NCBI RefSeq assembly: GCF_001612965.1
Contig: NZ_BDBL01000016.1
Location: 62,001 to 126,000 of the forward strand
Source of the DNA: Nocardia kruczakiae NBRC 101016
Lineage (GTDB): Bacteria; Actinomycetota; Actinomycetes; Mycobacteriales; Mycobacteriaceae
Reading direction: 5' to 3'
DNA: 64,000 nt
Made by a program: the position numbers and the translations under genes. The notes beneath the pieces were generated by a model, which saw only the letters and a program-made list of their open reading frames with translations, made no database searches and was not told the origin of the DNA. Below, in pieces: positions 60,369 to 64,000 of this stretch; position 1 is the stretch's first letter, and the number at the start of each line of letters is the position of its first letter.

Positions 60369-60420
60369 CGGGAAATCTATGACTCTCGATCATTGAAACT
60401 AGACAGCCCTAGATTTCCCG
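60369..60420. terminator. Inverted repeat between the epoxide hydrolase and acyl-CoA dehydrogenase
   Basis: CGGGAAATCTA (60369-60379) and TAGATTTCCCG (60410-60420) form an 11-bp perfect stem across a 30-base loop, between convergent genes ending at 60357 and 60428. The long loop makes it a weak terminator; it could be a bidirectional one. Confidence 0.5.
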
Positions 60421-60427
60421 ATGGACG

Positions 60428-62383
60428 CTACACGTCGGCCGCCGTGCGCGTGGACGGCAGGAACGGGGTGAGCAGATTGTGCTCGGTGGAGGGGCCGAAT
60501 TCCCACTCCGCGATCCACGGGCCGGTGCCCTCGCTCGGATCGAGCACGCCCGACTCCAGCCATTCGTAGCGGCCCTCGAGCACCTGCCGGGTCAGCGCGG
60601 TGTCGGCGTCGTCGGTGTTGTCCCACAGTGCGTCGAACGCGGCCTCGACACGCAACCGGGACTGGCGGCAGAAGGTGTCGGCCAGTTCCGTCGCGGCGGC
60701 CGCGTCCCGGCTGTCCTCGGCGCGCATGGCCTGGGCCCGGACACACGCCGCCGACATGGCGAACAGTTCCGCGCCGATATCGACGAGGCGGCCCAGGAAC
60801 CCCTGCCGGTATTCGAGTTTCGCCTGCCAGCGCGCCATCGCGTACATCAGTTCGCGTGCCTGCTTGCGCGACATCCGCTCGACGAAGCGCAGATGCGTTG
60901 CCAGCGGCCCGAATTCGGTGTAGCCGGCGGGAAGCGTGCCACGGCCGACCGCCAACTGCGGGAACCATTTCGCGTAGAAGCCGCTCGCCCCGACCGCGGC
61001 GGTGGCCTTGTCCTTCAGTGCCGCATGGCGATCCACGAGCGCGCCCGCGGCGGCCATATGCGCATCGGCCATCTCCCGGGCGATCAGCAGCCGCATGATC
61101 TCGCTGGAACCTTCGAAGATCCGATTGATCCGCAGATCGCGCACCAGCTGTTCGGCCGGTACCGCGCGCTCGCCCCGATCGCGCAGGGAGGCGGCGGTCT
61201 CGTAGCCGCGTCCACCGCGAATCTGGACCAGTTCGTCGGCGATGCGACAGCTCATCTCGGACGCCCACAGTTTGGCCAGTGCGGCTTCGATGCGGATGTC
61301 GTTGCGCGCCTCGTCGCACATGGTCCCGGACAGTTCGAGGACCGCCTCCAGCGCGAAAGCCGTTGCGGCGACGAAGGATATCTTCGACGCGACCGCCGCG
61401 TGCTCACCGACCGGGCGGCCCCACTGCACGCGCGCCGCCGACCAGCCGCGGCTGATCTTCAGCGACCACTTCGCCGCCGCGGTGCACAGTGCGGGAATGG
61501 CCAGCCGGCCCGCGTTGAGCGTGGTGAGCGCGATCTTCAGGCCGTCGCCCTCGCGTCCGATCAGATTGCGCGCCGGCACTCGGACCTTGTGCATGCGGGT
61601 GACGCCGTTCTCGATCCCGTGCAAACCCATGAAGGCGTTGCGGCGCTCGACGGTGATGCCCGGGGTGTCGGCCTCCACCACGAAGGCGGATATCCCGCCG
61701 CGATGGCCCGGACCCTTCGGCACCCGCGCCATCACCACCAGCAGTTCGGCGACCACACCGTTGGTCGTCCACAACTTCACGCCGTCGAGTTCGTAGGCCT
61801 CGCCGTCGGCGGTGGGGGTCGCGGTACTCGCCATCCGAGCGGGGTCCGATCCGACATCCGGTTCGGTCAGCAGGAAGGCGCTGACCGCGCCCCGCGCGCA
61901 CCGGGGCAGGAATTCGCGCTTCTGTTCCTCGGTGCCGGCCAGTTTCAGCGGCTCCGGCACGCCGATGGACTGATGTGCCGACAGCAGCACGCCCAAACTG
62001 GCGTGCACCGAGCCGACCATCATCAGCGCCCGGTTGTAGCCGACCTGCGACAGACCCTGCCCACCGTATTCCGGCGGGATCTTGAGCCCGAAGCAGCCGA
62101 GTTCGGCCAGGCCACGGACGTAGTCGTCGGGGATCTTCGATTCGGCCTCGATGACCGACCCGTCCAACGTCTCGCAGAAGGCCCGCAGGCGTTCCAGATA
62201 GGCCTCGGTCCGCGCGGCGTCGTCGGGAGCGGGCTGTGGATACGGATGGATCAGGTCGAGCCGGAACCGGCCGAGGAACATCTGCTTGGCGAACGACGGT
62301 TTGGCCCAGGTGCTTTCGCGCGATTCCTCGACCAGTGCGCGGGCCTGTTCTTCGGTGGCGTGAACTTTCGCGGCTGTCGCCAT
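60428..62383 (-). CDS. Long acyl-CoA dehydrogenase
   Basis: A 651-residue FAD-dependent acyl-CoA dehydrogenase, about 250 residues longer than classic members because of N- and C-terminal extensions of the VLCAD/ACAD9-like type. The core shows PEYGGQGL, the FLLTEPDVGSDPARM FAD-binding segment, and the C-terminal IFEGSSEIMRLLIA motif. A C-terminal domain of about 170 residues (ELMYAMARWQAKLEYRQGFLGRLV and later) should mediate dimer or membrane contact. It starts beta-oxidation of a fatty acyl-CoA. The ATG at 62383 has GGGAGG upstream. It is monocistronic. Confidence 0.9.
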   Translation of the reverse strand: MATAAKVHATEEQARALVEESRESTWAKPSFAKQMFLGRFRLDLIHPYPQPAPDDAARTEAYLERLRAFCETLDGSVIEAESKIPDDYVRGLAELGCFGLKIPPEYGGQGLSQVGYNRALMMVGSVHASLGVLLSAHQSIGVPEPLKLAGTEEQKREFLPRCARGAVSAFLLTEPDVGSDPARMASTATPTADGEAYELDGVKLWTTNGVVAELLVVMARVPKGPGHRGGISAFVVEADTPGITVERRNAFMGLHGIENGVTRMHKVRVPARNLIGREGDGLKIALTTLNAGRLAIPALCTAAAKWSLKISRGWSAARVQWGRPVGEHAAVASKISFVAATAFALEAVLELSGTMCDEARNDIRIEAALAKLWASEMSCRIADELVQIRGGRGYETAASLRDRGERAVPAEQLVRDLRINRIFEGSSEIMRLLIAREMADAHMAAAGALVDRHAALKDKATAAVGASGFYAKWFPQLAVGRGTLPAGYTEFGPLATHLRFVERMSRKQARELMYAMARWQAKLEYRQGFLGRLVDIGAELFAMSAACVRAQAMRAEDSRDAAAATELADTFCRQSRLRVEAAFDALWDNTDDADTALTRQVLEGRYEWLESGVLDPSEGTGPWIAEWEFGPSTEHNLLTPFLPSTRTAADV

Positions 62384-62478
62384 GGGATCCTCCCTCGAAA
62401 CGTGACCAGGATCACATTAGAGTGTAGGAGAGTTAGTTACTCGCCGGTAGGCCTACGGGGAAATCGGAAGACGAAGAA

Positions 62479-63663
62479 TTACTGGACGCCGCGCAGATAC
62501 CGCCCGAAATGTGGCACCGTGAAGCCGATGGTGCCCCGCTCCGCGGAATAGATCAGCCCCTTCTTGATGAGTCCGTCCCGGGCCGGAGACAGCGATGCGG
62601 GTTTGCGCCCCAGCTCCTTGGCGACCGCCGCGGTCGGCACCGGCCCGTCGTCGCCGGCCAGATCGGCCATCGCCCGCATGTACTCGCGCTCGGCCGGAGT
62701 TGCCCGCTCGTAGCGGGAGCCGAAGAAGCCGACCGCCAGTTCCTCCTCGGCTGCCGGGGCAGCCAGTTCCACATCCTCGGCGCCGATCGGGCTGCGGGCG
62801 GCCACATCCCAGGTGGCCTTACCGTAGGCCTGGACGAAATAGGGGTATCCATCCGCCTTGTCGTACAAGGCTTTCAGTGCCTCCTCGGTGAACTCCACCG
62901 CCTCGCGCTCGGCGGGCGCGATCAGCGCGCGATCCGCGGAATCGCGATCGAGCCGGTCGATGCGGTGGTAGCCGAAAAGTCGCTCGGAATAACTCTTGGA
63001 AGCCGAGAGCGCGGCCGGCAGATGTGGCAGGCCCGCGCCCACCACGATCAACGGCGCTGTCTCCTGGCTCAGTTCATGGCAGGCGCCGCAGATGGCCGAG
63101 ATGTCGGCCGGTCCCAGATCCTGCATCTCGTCGATGAACACGGCGATACCGACGCCGATATCGCGGGCCAGCTGGGCCGCCTCGAGGAGCAACTCCACCA
63201 GATCGATCTCGATGTCGCCGGAGTCCGCGCGCCCGGTGACGGCCGGGACGTCGATTCCGGGTTGCCAGCGTTCGCGCATCCCCTTGTCGGCGGTCGCGCG
63301 CAGCGCGAAGGCCTTGAGGATGCCCAGGAAATCGTCGACCATCTCGGGATTGCGATGGGCGACCGCGATCTGGCGTACCGCCATATGCAGCGCCGAGGCC
63401 AGCGGCCGCCGCAAATCCTGATCCGGGCGGGCCTCCAGTTTGCCGGTTCCCCACCCGCGCGAGCGGGCCGTGGAACGAAGTTGATTGAGCAGCACCGTTT
63501 TTCCCACGCCGCGCAGGCCGGTGAGCATCACACTGCGTTCGGGACGTCCGCGCGAGATGCGTTCGAGCACGATGTCGAACGCGTCGAGCTGTCTGTCGCG
63601 CCCGGCGAGTTCGGGCGGGCGCTGGCCGGCGCCCGGGGCATACGGATTCCGCACGGGGTCCAT
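62479..63663 (-). CDS. AAA family ATPase with C-terminal winged-helix-like domain
   Basis: A 394-residue P-loop ATPase resembling the STAND/Orc1-Cdc6-like group. Walker A is MLTGLRGVGKTVLLNQL (about residues 46-62) and Walker B is IAVFIDEMQDLGP. The C-terminal part has a helix-turn-helix-like stretch (VPTAAVAKELGRKPASLSPARDGLIKKGLI) that fits a winged helix. The N-terminus (DPVRNPYAPGAGQRPPELAGRDRQLDAF) is a typical lead-in. It could bind DNA and act in replication, plasmid or defence contexts, but none is shown by the neighbourhood. The start at 63663 has no strong ribosome site. Confidence 0.8.
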   Translation of the reverse strand: MDPVRNPYAPGAGQRPPELAGRDRQLDAFDIVLERISRGRPERSVMLTGLRGVGKTVLLNQLRSTARSRGWGTGKLEARPDQDLRRPLASALHMAVRQIAVAHRNPEMVDDFLGILKAFALRATADKGMRERWQPGIDVPAVTGRADSGDIEIDLVELLLEAAQLARDIGVGIAVFIDEMQDLGPADISAICGACHELSQETAPLIVVGAGLPHLPAALSASKSYSERLFGYHRIDRLDRDSADRALIAPAEREAVEFTEEALKALYDKADGYPYFVQAYGKATWDVAARSPIGAEDVELAAPAAEEELAVGFFGSRYERATPAEREYMRAMADLAGDDGPVPTAAVAKELGRKPASLSPARDGLIKKGLIYSAERGTIGFTVPHFGRYLRGVQ

Positions 63664-63826
63664 GCCCCGACACCGTAGCGCGTTCGCACCGAAATCTGGG
63701 GATATATACGGGATGTCCTAGATTGCGCTATCCAATCGAATGGCCGTCGCCGCGCGGGGTGACCGGGCGCGGTGCGCTCTCTACGCTGGGGGCTGATCGA
63801 GGTCCGAAATGTCCGCAGGAGGGGTC

Positions 63827-64000
63827 ATGTCCACCGATTCGGAAGATCAGCAGTCCGGCGATCGGCCGAACCCCACGGTGGCCGAGGTCGTCGGATCCTG
63901 GGACGTACCCGCCGGAGCGAGCGTGGCGCGCCAGATTCGCGACAACATCCTGCACGCGATCGCGCAGGGGTACGACGATCCGCAACTGGTGGCCGATCTC
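63827..64000 (+). CDS. N-terminal fragment of an unrecognised gene at the right edge
   Basis: A 58-codon start (STDSEDQQSGDRPNPTVAEV...) running off the window. The ATG at 63827 is preceded by AGGAGGGG, an ideal ribosome site. The fragment has an acidic beginning and then an amphipathic helix (SVARQIRDNILHAIAQGYD). I do not recognise it; no function can be assigned from this fragment. Confidence 0.65.
   Translation, partial: MSTDSEDQQSGDRPNPTVAEVVGSWDVPAGASVARQIRDNILHAIAQGYDDPQLVADL

Overview
The window is a 64 kb piece of a high-GC actinobacterial chromosome, most likely Nocardia or a close mycolic-acid-containing relative. The evidence is a complete yrbE/mce lipid-transport operon, the Sdh1-type succinate dehydrogenase trio, a DinB2-like polymerase, several lipid-type enzymes (acyl-CoA dehydrogenase, enoyl-CoA hydratase, FabG-like reductase), AGGAGG-type ribosome sites, frequent GTG starts and ATGA/GTGA gene overlaps. 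Genus is an inference. I see no rRNA, convincing tRNA, CRISPR array, transposase or integrase.

Left part (1-8 kb, mostly minus strand): a sugar-type ABC importer (solute-binding protein cut by the window edge, two permeases), an L,D-transpeptidase, an unexplained structured intergenic segment, a cytochrome P450 with a beta-lactamase-fold hydrolase, a secreted protein and a trypsin-like secreted protease with a clear terminator. 8-17.8 kb (plus strand): yrbEA-yrbEB-[23-codon small ORF]-mceA to mceF-Mce-associated protein. Its leader carries a perfect 14-mer matching the KstR consensus, so sterol or lipid import is plausible.

17.8-28.2 kb: RNase HI, a START-like protein, a proline-rich membrane protein, a DinB-fold protein, DUF445, a zinc alcohol dehydrogenase, an AurF-type diiron oxygenase convergent with a TetR gene, and two paralogous dihydrodipicolinate-reductase-like oxidoreductases. 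The diiron oxygenase carries, just before its start, the same 42-nt two-hairpin module that precedes mceA; this is the most unusual signal here. 28.3-46.1 kb: lon with a HAIR-like operator, a DUF1707 protein, TetR-thioesterase, a Y-family polymerase lacking the usual steric gate, enoyl-CoA hydratase, a large membrane protein, an AcuI-like reductase, a TetR/MFS pair sharing a duplicated operator, an ABC exporter, a quinone reductase, and a fused FAD/Fe-S dehydrogenase.

46.2-64 kb: a 34-aa hydrophobic peptide gene, an AlkA-like glycosylase, a second sugar ABC importer (again without its own ATPase) behind a FabG-like reductase, a DUF4190-like protein, a coupled pair of small proteins, a 65-aa membrane protein, the sdhC-A-B operon with a coupled 13-codon upstream ORF, a 96-aa protein, an alpha/beta hydrolase divergent from an epoxide hydrolase across two abutting palindromes, a long acyl-CoA dehydrogenase, an AAA ATPase, and the start of an unrecognised gene at the right edge.
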